IMG/VR virus record: IMGVR_UViG_3300021178_000019
Location: 1 to 46,955 of that record
DNA: 46,955 nucleotides
Source of the DNA: a virus
Reading direction: 5' to 3' (one strand)
Program-made: the position numbers and the translations under genes
The notes under the pieces: generated by a model
Databases searched by the model: none
Seen by the model: only the letters and a program-made list of their open reading frames with translations
What the model was told of the DNA's origin: nothing
Shown: one piece after another, positions 1-7,203 of the stretch
Numbering within the stretch: position 1 is the first letter of the stretch
Layout: the number at the start of each line of letters is the position of its first letter

Positions 1-699
1 GCCAACACCGGCCCGGTGACGCTTACGCTCACCCTCGGGACGACAACCCTTCCCGCTCATGCGCTCGTGAAGTACGGCGGATCGGCGCTGAACGCGGACG
101 ATATCCCGGCGGCGGGCTTCCCCTGCCTTATCGTCTGGTCGGCCCTCCTGGGGGCCTACGTGCTCTGCAATCCGGCCTCCGGCACGGCGGGCAGCATCGC
201 GGGCGGCCTGGCGAACGATCTCCTCGTTCAGACCGCGCCGGGGACGACGGGATTCGTCCCGGCTCCGACCGTCGCGGGCTCCGTTCTCGCCTTCATCGGT
301 GGCGTGATCTCGTGGGCCGCCGCCGCCGTCACCAGCTTCAAGGGACGCTCCGGCGCCGTCGTTCCTCAGGCGGGCGACTACACGGCGGCGCAAGTGGGCG
401 CCATCGACGTCGCGGAATTCGCGCCCCCATACCTGGGCCTGGCGCAACCCGGATTCCAGGGCCTGCCGGGCTCCGGCGGAGCCGGAACGGGCCTCTACAT
501 CCAGGCCGGAACGCGCTCGATTTCCCCGAACACGGACACCTATCCGACCTTCCCTCACGCCTTCCCGAATGCGTGCCTGGCTGTCGTCGTGTCCTGCAAC
601 AATCAGGGCTCCGCTTTGAACGTGGATGGATTCACCACCGCGAACTTCCACGTCCGCGTGAACGCAAATCAAATTTCCTGGATCGCGGTCGGATACTAG
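1..699 (+). CDS. Tail fibre protein, 5' end cut by window edge
   Basis: The frame is open from base 1, so the true start lies outside the window; the visible part is 232 residues. The N-terminal visible stretch (NTGPVTLTL, then HALVKYGGSALNADDIPA and a YVLCNP strand) resembles the collar-like strand repeats common in phage tail fibres. The middle has a KGRSGAVVPQAGDYTAAQVGA segment typical of fibre shaft repeats, and the C-terminus is a beta-rich tip. It leads a run of fibre genes with a strong SD before the next gene. Probable receptor-binding or shaft component; the exact role cannot be read from sequence. Confidence 0.7.
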   Translation, partial: ANTGPVTLTLTLGTTTLPAHALVKYGGSALNADDIPAAGFPCLIVWSALLGAYVLCNPASGTAGSIAGGLANDLLVQTAPGTTGFVPAPTVAGSVLAFIGGVISWAAAAVTSFKGRSGAVVPQAGDYTAAQVGAIDVAEFAPPYLGLAQPGFQGLPGSGGAGTGLYIQAGTRSISPNTDTYPTFPHAFPNACLAVVVSCNNQGSALNVDGFTTANFHVRVNANQISWIAVGY

Positions 700-724
700 G
701 CCCTCACCCTCAAAAGGATCCATC

Positions 725-985
725 ATGGCAGTCAAAACGGGCCAGCAGGCCACCACCACCTCGGCCGCCGCACTTCCCTCGGTGGCCTTCTCTTACGGCC
801 CCGTCACGATGAAGGCGCCGAGCACGAACGCCGCACCCGTCGAGATCGGCCCTTCCGGCGTCACGGCGGGATCGGGCTTTGTTCTCGAACCTGGCGACTC
901 GGTGACGCTGGCCGCGCCGAACCTGAATCAGCTTTACCTGATCGGCGCGAACACCTCCGACAAAATCACCTGGATCGGCTTCTAA
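725..985 (+). CDS. Small tail/fibre-associated protein
   Basis: 86 residues, preceded by AAAGGATCC as SD 24 bases after the fibre stop. The C-terminal half (APVEIGPSGVTAGSGFVL, LNQLYLIGANTSDKITW) is a compact beta-rich pattern seen in small proteins next to phage tail fibres and capsid decoration proteins. No catalytic motif. Position between two fibre genes suggests a virion or fibre accessory protein; function is not known. Confidence 0.6.
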   Translation: MAVKTGQQATTTSAAALPSVAFSYGPVTMKAPSTNAAPVEIGPSGVTAGSGFVLEPGDSVTLAAPNLNQLYLIGANTSDKITWIGF

Positions 986-997
986 GCCGCGACAAGA

Positions 998-2101
998 ATG
1001 ACCGTCTACCTGTTCGCGAACAACGCGAAATCCACACTCGCCGCTCCGCTCGCCACCACGGACACGACCGTTATTCTGTCGGCGGGTACGGGCGCGCTGT
1101 TCCCGAACCCGACCGGCGGCGACTTGTTCACCCTGACGCTGACGGACGCGGCATCGGGAACGATCTACGAGATCCTGCATTGCACCGCACGGACGGCCGA
1201 CACGCTGACCGTGACGCGGGCGCAGGAGGGGACGACGGCCCTGAATTGGGCCGCTGGTGACTTCGCGAACAACTTTCTCACGGCCGGGACTGCGGCCCTG
1301 TTCGCTCAAGGATCCGGGGCCTTCGTGAACCCGATGACGGCGAAGGGCGACCTCATCGCGGGGGCGGCCGGCGGGACGCCTGCCCGCCTGGCCGTTGGCG
1401 CTGACGGGGATGTTCTGTCCGCCGACAGCACCCAGCCGGATGGCGTGAAGTGGGAGGTTCCGCCGTGGCTCGTGAGTCCGCTCACCACGAAGGGCGACCT
1501 GATCGCGGCGATCGCTGGAGGCGCGGCCTCGCGCCTAGCCGTTGGCACGGACGGCCAGGTTCTAGCCGCCAACAGCGGCGCGGCCGATGGTGTGTCCTGG
1601 GAGACTGCGCCCTGGCTGATCAGCCCCATCACGACGAAGGGCGACCTCATCGTGGGCGATGCGGGTGGCGCATCGGTTCGGATCCCTGTCGGAACGGACG
1701 GCTACGTTCTGATGGCGGACAGCACACAACCCGATGGCGTCAAGTGGGCGGCCGGAGGTGGTGGTGGTGGTGGAAGTCCGCCGGCCGTCAACCCGCAAAC
1801 CGGAACGTCATATTCGCTCGCGCTGACCGATGCCCCCACGGCGTCCAGCTCGCAGGGTATCGTGACGATGAACAACGCCGTTCCGAATGACGTTCTCGTC
1901 ACCAAGAGCGCGACCGTCGCCTGGCTCACCGGGACGATTATCCAGATCATCCAGCTCGGGGCCGGACAGACTACGCTGACTGCGGATACTGGCGTGACTC
2001 TCAACACGGCGGGAAGTCTATCCACGCGCGTGCAAAATTCGGCGATCATTCTGACGTACCTGGGTAGCGATCAATGGATGGTCGGAGGTGACACGGCATG
2101 A
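998..2101 (+). CDS. Tail fibre protein with three KGDL repeats
   Basis: 367 residues. Residues 1-105 form an N-terminal domain of the type found at the base of phage tail proteins (YLFANNAKSTL, VTRAQEGTTALNWAAGD). Residues 112-251 contain three copies of a 49-residue unit beginning P-x-T-x-KGDLI and containing LAVG-x-DG-x-VL and DGVKW. A run of seven glycines follows, then a beta-rich C-terminal domain. Stop overlaps the next start by 4 bases. Likely shaft or adhesin of the tail; the repeats probably form a repetitive trimeric rod. Confidence 0.75.
   Translation: MTVYLFANNAKSTLAAPLATTDTTVILSAGTGALFPNPTGGDLFTLTLTDAASGTIYEILHCTARTADTLTVTRAQEGTTALNWAAGDFANNFLTAGTAALFAQGSGAFVNPMTAKGDLIAGAAGGTPARLAVGADGDVLSADSTQPDGVKWEVPPWLVSPLTTKGDLIAAIAGGAASRLAVGTDGQVLAANSGAADGVSWETAPWLISPITTKGDLIVGDAGGASVRIPVGTDGYVLMADSTQPDGVKWAAGGGGGGGSPPAVNPQTGTSYSLALTDAPTASSSQGIVTMNNAVPNDVLVTKSATVAWLTGTIIQIIQLGAGQTTLTADTGVTLNTAGSLSTRVQNSAIILTYLGSDQWMVGGDTA
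1331..1751 (+). repeat. Three tandem coding repeats (147-bp unit)
   Basis: Units start at 1331, 1478 and 1625, each 147 bases except a shorter last copy. Each encodes KGDLI, a glycine/alanine patch, LAVGxDG, and DGVxW. The copies differ at many codons, so this is an old duplication rather than a fresh one. Confidence 0.8.
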
Positions 2102-2799
2102 TCATTCCCGGCATTCGATACAAGGGGGGCGGGGGGGTAGATCCATACTTCTCGGACGTGAGCCTTCTGCTTCACATGGATGGCGCGAGTGGGGCGACAG
2201 TCTTCCCGGACTCTAGTTCGAATGCATTCACGGTAACGCCAACCGGCTCCGCTCAGGTCGATACCTCGAATAAGGAATTCGGAACGGGCTCGCTTCTCAC
2301 AACCGGCTCCCCGGACAATCTATATGTGGAGCACAACGCGAAATTGGATTTGTCCGGCGTGGATTGCACGGTCGAATTCTGGATCTGGTTCACCGGCTCG
2401 CTGACGGGCGACGGCGCGCACGGAATCGTGTCCAAGCGCCAACCAACGGGCGATGATGGATGGTCGATCTACGTTGGCAACGGAACGACTCCGACAATCA
2501 ATTGGTATGCGTCCGGTCATGGTACGTTCAGCGCCGGCTCGATCACTGCGGACACGTGGCATTTCGTCGCGCTTACCATCGCCTCTGGAACGCTGCGGAT
2601 CTACGTCGATGGTGTCTTGGCAGGAACGAATGCCTTCGGCATGAACTCGAACACTTACCGGACTTACATCGCCTCATCGAGAGAGAACGGCGTCGAGTAT
2701 TTCCCGGGCAACCTCGATGACGTCCGAATCACCAAGGGTGTGGCCCGCTATGTGGGATCTACCTGCCCGGTGCCGAGTGCGCCCTTCCCGAATTCCTGA
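2098..2799 (+). CDS. LamG/concanavalin-like tail protein
   Basis: 233 residues. Most of the protein matches the LamG-like jelly-roll pattern: DVSLLLHMDG at the N-terminus, FGTGSLLT, YVEHNAKLDLSG, CTVEFWIWF, then W-x-F-V-A-L-T near 156, LRIYVDG, and a closing IDDVRITKGVARY-like motif (DDVRITKGVARY). Such domains bind sugars on cell surfaces. ATG overlaps the upstream stop. Likely part of the adsorption apparatus. Two G-runs near codons 9-12 make the 5' end prone to slippage. Confidence 0.75.
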   Translation: MIIPGIRYKGGGGVDPYFSDVSLLLHMDGASGATVFPDSSSNAFTVTPTGSAQVDTSNKEFGTGSLLTTGSPDNLYVEHNAKLDLSGVDCTVEFWIWFTGSLTGDGAHGIVSKRQPTGDDGWSIYVGNGTTPTINWYASGHGTFSAGSITADTWHFVALTIASGTLRIYVDGVLAGTNAFGMNSNTYRTYIASSRENGVEYFPGNLDDVRITKGVARYVGSTCPVPSAPFPNS

Positions 2800-2876
2800 A
2801 GAACACTCATTTCAATCGGACAATGCGGCCGGGTATCATCTGCGCAACTCAACGCGAGACGCGACAGGCGCCCGAC

Positions 2877-3212
2877 ATGATCGAAAAGGACGATGACGTG
2901 CAAGACAGCACCCGCGAGAGGCTGAACGAGGCCGCAAAGTCGAGCATCGTCCAGCTCGTCATGCCCGGCCTGATGGCGGTGGGCATGCTCTTTCTGGGGT
3001 ACGCCGTCAACCGGCTGTCCGACCACTTCGACCGCATCGACGCTCACCTGGCGGCCTCCGACACGTCCACCACCGTTCTGCGGCGCGACATGGACGAAGT
3101 GAAGACGCTGACGGCCGTTCAGGGCGCCCAGCTCAAGGAAGTCCAGAACGAGGCCGATCACACGGCATGGATCGTGGGCTCCATGCAGCACGATACCGGC
3201 GGGCGCCGCTGA
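2877..3212 (+). CDS. Single-pass membrane protein, lysis region
   Basis: 111 residues from ATG 2877. A hydrophobic segment at about residues 26-46 (IVQLVMPGLMAVGMLFLGYA) is followed by a charged, probably coiled-coil C-terminus. A GTG at 2898 with AAGGAC upstream is an alternative start. The neighbourhood (two more membrane proteins, lysozyme, spanins) suggests a holin or antiholin, but no family motif proves it. Confidence 0.55.
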   Translation: MIEKDDDVQDSTRERLNEAAKSSIVQLVMPGLMAVGMLFLGYAVNRLSDHFDRIDAHLAASDTSTTVLRRDMDEVKTLTAVQGAQLKEVQNEADHTAWIVGSMQHDTGGRR

Positions 3213-3379
3213 TGCGCGACACCGAGCCGCCGCCTCCGCCCTGGCGACCGCTCGGGCCGGCTATCCCGCGAGCCACGCCTGCACCTCCGAAGCCGACGAC
3301 GCCAGCCCGTGGAGAGTACGGGGTGACGACGGGGCCGGATGGGCGGCTGCAGACGACGAAGACGCCCCATAGCTCCTGA
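3212..3379 (+). CDS. Small proline-rich protein
   Basis: 55 residues, start overlapping the stop of the preceding gene (tgATG). One third of the N-terminal 30 residues are proline. No recognised domain. Its 3' two-thirds are covered on the opposite strand by the C-terminus of the HNH-like gene at 3261-3800, which seems to have extended into it. May be a small virion or lysis accessory protein; function unknown. Confidence 0.45.
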   Translation: MRDTEPPPPPWRPLGPAIPRATPAPPKPTTPARGEYGVTTGPDGRLQTTKTPHSS

Positions 3380-3800
3380 CGCGAGTGGTGAAGGTCTTCG
3401 CGACCGTCCAGCCACGTGACAGGCGCCGGAGCGCGGTGGGATGGCTGATCCCCAGCTCCTCGCACCACGCCGCCAGGCATTGCGTTCGGCCCTTGAATTT
3501 CAAGTTCTGATTGTCCCAGCGGTTGCGCCCTTGTTCCTTCTTCGTTGCCCAGCGGCAGTTATCTGCGTGGTAGCCCTCACCGTTGCGGATGCGCTCGACG
3601 GTCAAGCCCGGCGGTCGCGGCCCCATGTCGTCAATGAAATTCGCGAAGGTGTGCCAGCGCACGCAGACCCGGATTCCTGCTCCACCGTACCGCGCGTATG
3701 ATCCATTCCGAGGCTGGTAGCAGCGACTTAGCATTGCGCGCCAAGTGCTGTATTCGGACGGGTAGATCAGCCTCAGCGAGCCTGCATATGTCTTTGGCAT
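3261..3800 (-). CDS. Phage HNH-like endonuclease (homing type)
   Basis: 179 residues. Belongs to the widespread stand-alone phage family with W-x2-M-x2-RCY, YGGAGIRVC, W-x-F-NF-x2-DMGPRP, and NCRWATKKEQ motifs (residues 20-90), followed by a helix-turn-helix-like DNA-binding part (TQCLAAWCEELGISHPTALRRL). A paralogue lies at 6314-6760. The last ~36 residues (Ser/Ala/Pro-rich) have no counterpart in the paralogue and are antisense of the proline-rich gene. It is the only leftward gene in the lysis module, consistent with a mobile insertion. Nuclease activity is inferred from the family. Confidence 0.75.
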   Translation of the reverse strand: MPKTYAGSLRLIYPSEYSTWRAMLSRCYQPRNGSYARYGGAGIRVCVRWHTFANFIDDMGPRPPGLTVERIRNGEGYHADNCRWATKKEQGRNRWDNQNLKFKGRTQCLAAWCEELGISHPTALRRLSRGWTVAKTFTTRVRSYGASSSSAAAHPAPSSPRTLHGLASSASEVQAWLAG

Positions 3801-3821
3801 GTGAACCAGGGTTTATAGAAT
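3794..3821 (+). promoter_or_regulatory. Sigma70-like promoter for lysis genes
   Basis: TTGGCA at 3794-3799, 16-bp spacer, TAGAAT at 3816-3821. Predicted start near 3828, about 30 bases before the holin-like gene at 3859. The -35 overlaps the start codon of the leftward HNH-like gene. Host-type promoter by sequence only. Confidence 0.55.
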
Positions 3822-3858
3822 CGGACACACAGGCTACCACGAGTGGCCGATTTCACCT

Positions 3859-4077
3859 ATGAAATTGATCGACGACGCCGGCAAGCTCTGGCACAAGTTC
3901 TGGAGCGTTCGCCTCTCGGCCGTTGCCGTCCTGGCTTCCGCCGTCGATGCTGGATGGCAAGTCCACATGACGGGGCAGCCGCCGTATCTCGCGCTGGCGA
4001 GCGCTGCGATCTCGGCCGGCGCCGGCTTCTCGCGCCTGGTGGCACAGCCGAAAGCGCGAGCGGACTGCGATGGCTGA
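3859..4077 (+). CDS. Holin-like small membrane protein
   Basis: 72 residues beginning KLIDDAGKLWHKFWSVRLS, with hydrophobic stretches at about 18-34 and 44-60. This N-terminal pattern is common among short phage membrane proteins encoded directly before endolysins. The 3' end overlaps the lysozyme gene by 8 bases, so translation is probably coupled. Holin role is inferred from size, topology and position. Confidence 0.6.
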   Translation: MKLIDDAGKLWHKFWSVRLSAVAVLASAVDAGWQVHMTGQPPYLALASAAISAGAGFSRLVAQPKARADCDG

Positions 4078-4600
4078 GCGGATCCAGACCGCCTCACGCG
4101 CTGGCGCCCTATCGGGCCTCGCGCTGGCGGCCATCGCGGCGTGCACGACCATCGTCCGGCCGTTCGAGGGGACGGTGACGCACACCTATCCCGATGTCGT
4201 CTATGGCTGGAAGCTGCCGACCGCCTGCCGTGGGCACACCGGCACGTTCAACGGCGTCCCGCTCGCCCCAGGCCAGGACTTCACCCTAGCCGAATGCGAT
4301 GAAATGCAGGCGGCCGATCTCCGCAAGACCTATGACGCCGAAGCGGCGTGCATGGACGTTGGCAAGCTGAACGCGAATCAGCTCGGGGCGTTTCTGTCGC
4401 TGGGCTTCAACATCGGGACGGGCGCCGTCTGTCGGTCTTCAATCCCTCGCAAGGTGAGGGCGGGTCAGTTCGGCGCCGCCTGCGCTACCATTGCCGAGTT
4501 CGACAAGGCCAACGGCAAGGATTGCCACCTGGCATCGAGCAACTGCTACGGCATCATCCGGCGCCGTACTGCTGAAACCGCGCTCTGCGCTCAACACTGA
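4070..4600 (+). CDS. Endolysin, GH24 lysozyme with SAR-like N-terminus
   Basis: 176 residues. Cleaves peptidoglycan glycan strands. The catalytic triad of the T4/P21 lysozyme family is visible: E33 in PFEG, D42 in TYPD and T51 in TACRGHTG. Residues 11-28 are weakly hydrophobic and Ala/Gly-rich, as in signal-arrest-release endolysins that are exported by the host Sec system and held in the membrane until depolarisation. Three residues more than in P21 lie between D42 and T51. The conserved LGFNIG region follows near residue 127. Directly follows the holin-like gene. Confidence 0.85.
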   Translation: MAERIQTASRAGALSGLALAAIAACTTIVRPFEGTVTHTYPDVVYGWKLPTACRGHTGTFNGVPLAPGQDFTLAECDEMQAADLRKTYDAEAACMDVGKLNANQLGAFLSLGFNIGTGAVCRSSIPRKVRAGQFGAACATIAEFDKANGKDCHLASSNCYGIIRRRTAETALCAQH

Positions 4601-4611
4601 AGGAATCCCTC

Positions 4612-4938
4612 ATGGACTCGCTTTCCACGCCCCAAGTCATCGCCCTGTGCATCCTCGTCGGCGTGCTCGTCTGGGCGTTCGCCCACTACCACGCCAGCCA
4701 GAAAGTCTCGGCCATCGTCGCGACCGTGAAGGCCGAGGCCGCCACCGTCGAGAAACGCGTGGAGGACTATTCGGATTCGGAGATCGTCAAGCTGACCGGC
4801 GCGCTCGTGGCGCGCCTGGCCGACACGTCGGAACAGCTCCAGGCGAAGGCCGACGCGGACGCGACCATCGCGCGGAAGACCGCGCTCCTGGCGCGCATCC
4901 AGGCCGTATCCTCGGCCGCCAGCGTCAAGACGGCGTGA
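4612..4938 (+). CDS. Membrane-anchored coiled-coil protein
   Basis: 108 residues; SD AAGGA lies 8 bases before the ATG. One transmembrane helix at about 9-25 (VIALCILVGVLVWAFA), then a helical Ala/Lys/Glu-rich tail likely facing one compartment. Sits between endolysin and spanins. Could be an antiholin or second holin; no conserved motif identifies it. Confidence 0.55.
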   Translation: MDSLSTPQVIALCILVGVLVWAFAHYHASQKVSAIVATVKAEAATVEKRVEDYSDSEIVKLTGALVARLADTSEQLQAKADADATIARKTALLARIQAVSSAASVKTA

Positions 4939-4939
4939 C

Positions 4940-5467
4940 GTGCCCGCGCTCGGCATCACGCGCCTCGGCTGGGAGGTGATCGGCGTTCTGATCATTGTGG
5001 CCGCCGCGCTCATGTGGCTTGGCTTCCATGACGCGAAGATCGCCGATGACGCCCGCCAGGTCATCACCGCGAAGGTGGCGGCAGCCACTGCGGCCGCTGC
5101 AGCCTCCCAGGCCGCCCAGGACGCCACCATGCTCGCCGAACAGAAGGGGAATCTCCATGATGCCCAGCAACAAGTCCAAGCCACGGCCGCACAGGTGGCC
5201 GATCTGCGTTCTGCTATCGCTGGCGCTTACCGCCTGCGGGACGACTCAATTCGTCGCGCAGCCGCCGCGGGTCATCCCCAAGCTACCGCAAGCGGCGCGG
5301 CCGGAGGCGACACCGGAACCGGCATGGTGCAAGGGGGATTGCTTGGCGCAGCTCTCGACGCGCGTGCAGAAGCGGAATCAGACGCTGCTGACCTTGCTGC
5401 CTACGCCGCCGGCCTCCGCATCAGTGGCGGCCTCTGCAGCAGCGATTACGACGCCCTAAGCCATTGA
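4940..5467 (+). CDS. Rz: Rz-like inner-membrane spanin
   Basis: 175 residues from GTG, one base after the previous stop. N-terminal transmembrane helix (residues 11-29) followed by a long Ala/Gln-rich periplasmic coiled coil, the i-spanin layout. It pairs with the embedded lipoprotein Rz1 to fuse inner and outer membranes in the last step of Gram-negative lysis. Residues 73-173 are coded by DNA that also codes Rz1 in another frame. Confidence 0.8.
   Translation: MPALGITRLGWEVIGVLIIVAAALMWLGFHDAKIADDARQVITAKVAAATAAAAASQAAQDATMLAEQKGNLHDAQQQVQATAAQVADLRSAIAGAYRLRDDSIRRAAAAGHPQATASGAAGGDTGTGMVQGGLLGAALDARAEAESDAADLAAYAAGLRISGGLCSSDYDALSH
5157..5459 (+). CDS. Rz1: Rz1-like outer-membrane spanin lipoprotein
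   Basis: 100 residues, wholly inside Rz in the +2 frame. Begins MMPSNKSK, then a signal peptide ending in the lipobox LTAC (Cys at residue 26), and a proline-rich mature part (FVAQPPRVIPKLP). This is the classic embedded Rz1 arrangement. The second ATG at 5160 is equally possible. The lipobox and its position inside Rz make the assignment firm. Confidence 0.85.
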   Translation: MMPSNKSKPRPHRWPICVLLSLALTACGTTQFVAQPPRVIPKLPQAARPEATPEPAWCKGDCLAQLSTRVQKRNQTLLTLLPTPPASASVAASAAAITTP

Positions 5468-5482
5468 TCCTTACCGCACAAG

Positions 5483-5502
5483 AAAAATGCCCGCAATCGC
5501 GG
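5483..5502 (-). terminator. Weak leftward terminator candidate
   Basis: On the minus strand a 4-bp stem (CCGC, loop GATT, GCGG) is followed after three bases by TTTTT. It lies where the long leftward operon meets the lysis module. The stem is short, so this is tentative. Confidence 0.3.
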
Positions 5503-5577
5503 TCCTCGTTCATTCTGGCGCCTATCTCGCATAGATACTGCACTCGCAAGCCCTGCACGCAGGGCAAGCGGCTACGG

Positions 5578-5709
5578 TCAGAGAGTCGTCAGGCCGGTGG
5601 CCTTTGCGATAGCGTCACGCAGCGCAGGCGGCATGCGCTTCCACGGACCGGGATCGCAGCTGGTGAAGCGGTGGACGGCCTCCTGAGCGATGCCACGCTG
5701 GCCCTGCAC
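5578..5709 (-). CDS. Small unknown protein, possibly frameshifted 5' end
   Basis: 43 residues from GTG 5709 (GQRGIAQEAVHRF, WKRMPPALRDAIAKATG), with protein-like composition. No SD precedes this GTG. A good SD (GAGGG) and ATG exist at 5737 in another frame, separated by an (AC)5 tract. Adding or losing repeat units would fuse that start to this frame. Function unknown. Confidence 0.4.
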   Translation of the reverse strand: MQGQRGIAQEAVHRFTSCDPGPWKRMPPALRDAIAKATGLTTL

Positions 5710-5746
5710 TGCCGTCTTTGGGTGTGTGTGTTGTCATCGCAATCCC

Positions 5747-6049
5747 TCAGTAGTCGGGCGATTCGCCCAGGTTGTCGCCCGTGCCGTGCAAGTCGCGGTG
5801 GTCGCCGCTCTCAGAGCGATAGTGCGGCCGGCTGACACGATGCGGTTTCGGGGTCGGGGCCGGCGCGGGAGGCGCAACGATGGCGCGACCGGCATCCGTC
5901 ACGACCATGCCGTCCACAAACCCAGCGCGCCGCAGCGAAGTGAGCGTCATGTGATAGCCGCCATGCTGGCTCATCGTTGTGAAATGCTGAGTCGGATCGC
6001 GCCCCGCAATCAGCTCCTCCAAGACGCGCTTCTGTGCTTCGGATGCCAT
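5747..6049 (-). CDS. Unknown early protein, possible small winged helix
   Basis: 100 residues; GAAGGAATG upstream serves as SD. The first 60 residues (AQKRVLEELIAG, MTLTSLRRAGFVDGMVVTDAGRA) have the helix-helix-wing spacing of small winged-helix domains; the rest is Pro-rich then charged and looks disordered. Last-but-one gene of the leftward operon. DNA binding is a guess from pattern. Confidence 0.5.
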   Translation of the reverse strand: MASEAQKRVLEELIAGRDPTQHFTTMSQHGGYHMTLTSLRRAGFVDGMVVTDAGRAIVAPPAPAPTPKPHRVSRPHYRSESGDHRDLHGTGDNLGESPDY

Positions 6050-6110
6050 GTCATTCCTTCGTTGGTTGATCGCACTCGACAGCCCCGCACGCGAGGCTGA
6101 TCGGCTGGGA

Positions 6111-6236
6111 TCAATCCCGCGTCGAGATCATGAAACCACCTTCGTCCGTGCGGCTAAAGGTGTACGGGCGGCCGGCGTTGTATAGGGCTTGGGCGCAATC
6201 CAGGGCGCCCTCCTGGAATTCAAAGATCATGTCCAT
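6111..6236 (-). CDS. Short early protein after an internal operator
   Basis: 41 residues (MDMIFEFQEGALDCAQAL, GRPYTFSRTDEGG). I chose ATG 6236 because the predicted transcription start from the operator-promoter at 6274-6302 is near 6267; upstream in-frame codons lie inside the promoter. SD is weak (AGAGAA). No family recognised. It is the first gene of a separately promoted leftward unit. Confidence 0.55.
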   Translation of the reverse strand: MDMIFEFQEGALDCAQALYNAGRPYTFSRTDEGGFMISTRD

Positions 6237-6273
6237 GGTGTTCTCTAGGTGGTTGGTTCGTTTCAGTGCCTTC

Positions 6274-6302
6274 AGTATCGGATATCCGAGACTGTCGGTC
6301 AA
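6274..6302 (-). promoter_or_regulatory. Leftward promoter with Cro-type operator
   Basis: Minus strand TTGACC (6297-6302), 17-bp spacer, GATACT (6274-6279). Operator core CCGAGACTGTCGG at 6286-6298 and a second near-palindrome overlapping the -10. Transcript would begin with the shared box CACTGAAACGAAC (6256-6268). Confidence 0.8.
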
Positions 6303-6313
6303 GCGAGACTTTG

Positions 6314-6760
6314 CTATCTCCTTTTAAACGGCGTGGTCATTGTCTTTTCAACACTCCAACCACGAGCCATTCGACTCTCTAGGCAACCAGGCACGCAACC
6401 CAACTCCTTCTCCCATTGCCGAAGCGCCTGGGAACGCCCCATCCATTCGATGGGTTTTCTGGCCTTGGTTTTGAACGGTGCGCGATTCAGAACCTGTTCC
6501 GAGGCGGTGGCCCATCGGCAATTGCCTGGCTCGTAGTTGCCCCTCCCGTCTGGGAATCTGTCGATGGACGTTCCGGCCGGGCGAGGCCCCATGTCAGCCA
6601 GGAAATTCGCGAAGCTGTCCCATCGCGTGCATACGCGAATGCCGGCATCGTGATAGGCGGCGCGAATCTTTCCCTTGGAAGTCGGCCCGCAGCGATGCCT
6701 CATCGCGATCCAGGAGTTATAGGCGCCCGCAACCTCGGGGCTCAGATGATTCATCGGCAT
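6314..6760 (-). CDS. Phage HNH-like endonuclease (homing type), second copy
   Basis: 148 residues from ATG 6760, overlapping the upstream stop. Shares W-x-AMRHRC, AGIRVCTRW, FANFLADMGPRP, GNYEPGNCRWATASEQ and a C-terminal HTH-like region with the gene at 3261-3800, but ends normally at FKRR. Sits between the HNH gene at 6760-7203 and an operator-promoter. Likely selfish or recombination-stimulating; activity inferred from family. Confidence 0.75.
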   Translation of the reverse strand: MPMNHLSPEVAGAYNSWIAMRHRCGPTSKGKIRAAYHDAGIRVCTRWDSFANFLADMGPRPAGTSIDRFPDGRGNYEPGNCRWATASEQVLNRAPFKTKARKPIEWMGRSQALRQWEKELGCVPGCLESRMARGWSVEKTMTTPFKRR

Positions 6761-7203
6761 CAAAATTCCAATTCTTCTTCGGGCTCATAGAAATCCACGG
6801 ATGGGCGCGCGAGCGATCGCTGATAGTCCCGCTCCTTTCCGTTTCGGATGTTCTCCGATTGCGTACAGGGAATTAGGTGACTCGGTCGCCGGCATGATGG
6901 CTCATGACAAACGTGGTCGAGCTGCAGCCCGCTCGAACGAAATTCAATGTACGCTAAGTATAGATCATCCCGCTCCATCGGCCCCAGATGATCGAGGAGC
7001 CACGCCAGGATATGCGCGGAAAGCCGCTTCTGGCGGCCATCCAGCCCGCGAATCCGCAAGTCCAGGCGTCGATAGCCGTACCGGCATGCATAGCCGTCCT
7101 GGCCCATCCAGCAAGGCCCCAGCTTCTCGTCTCGGCCATACCATTGATCCGCCTCGATGGTTCCGGCCTTCAACGTCTCCGCAGTGATCGGCGCCGGCTT
7201 CAT
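6760..7203 (-). CDS. HNH endonuclease, small zinc type
   Basis: 147 residues from ATG 7203 (ATGA overlap with the gene before). The C-terminal half carries the HNH motif: LDH at 95-97, Cys at 99 and 104, PSHL near 107-110, and SENIRNG at 116-122, typical of the HNH_3-like phage nucleases. The N-terminal part (W-x-GYRRLDLRI) is likely its DNA-contacting region. Translationally coupled to a second HNH-like gene downstream. Confidence 0.8.
   Translation of the reverse strand: MKPAPITAETLKAGTIEADQWYGRDEKLGPCWMGQDGYACRYGYRRLDLRIRGLDGRQKRLSAHILAWLLDHLGPMERDDLYLAYIEFRSSGLQLDHVCHEPSCRRPSHLIPCTQSENIRNGKERDYQRSLARPSVDFYEPEEELEF

Noticed and set aside
2124-2136. G6-C-G7 run at the start of the LamG gene as a phase-variation switch
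   Set aside because: Possible, but phages rarely use this and no alternate frame encodes a useful product; no evidence of variation in one sequence.
5523-5551. Leftward TTGCGA-17-GATAGG promoter near the end of Rz
   Set aside because: It lacks the operator core, would transcribe only antisense to the spanins, and both boxes are weak.
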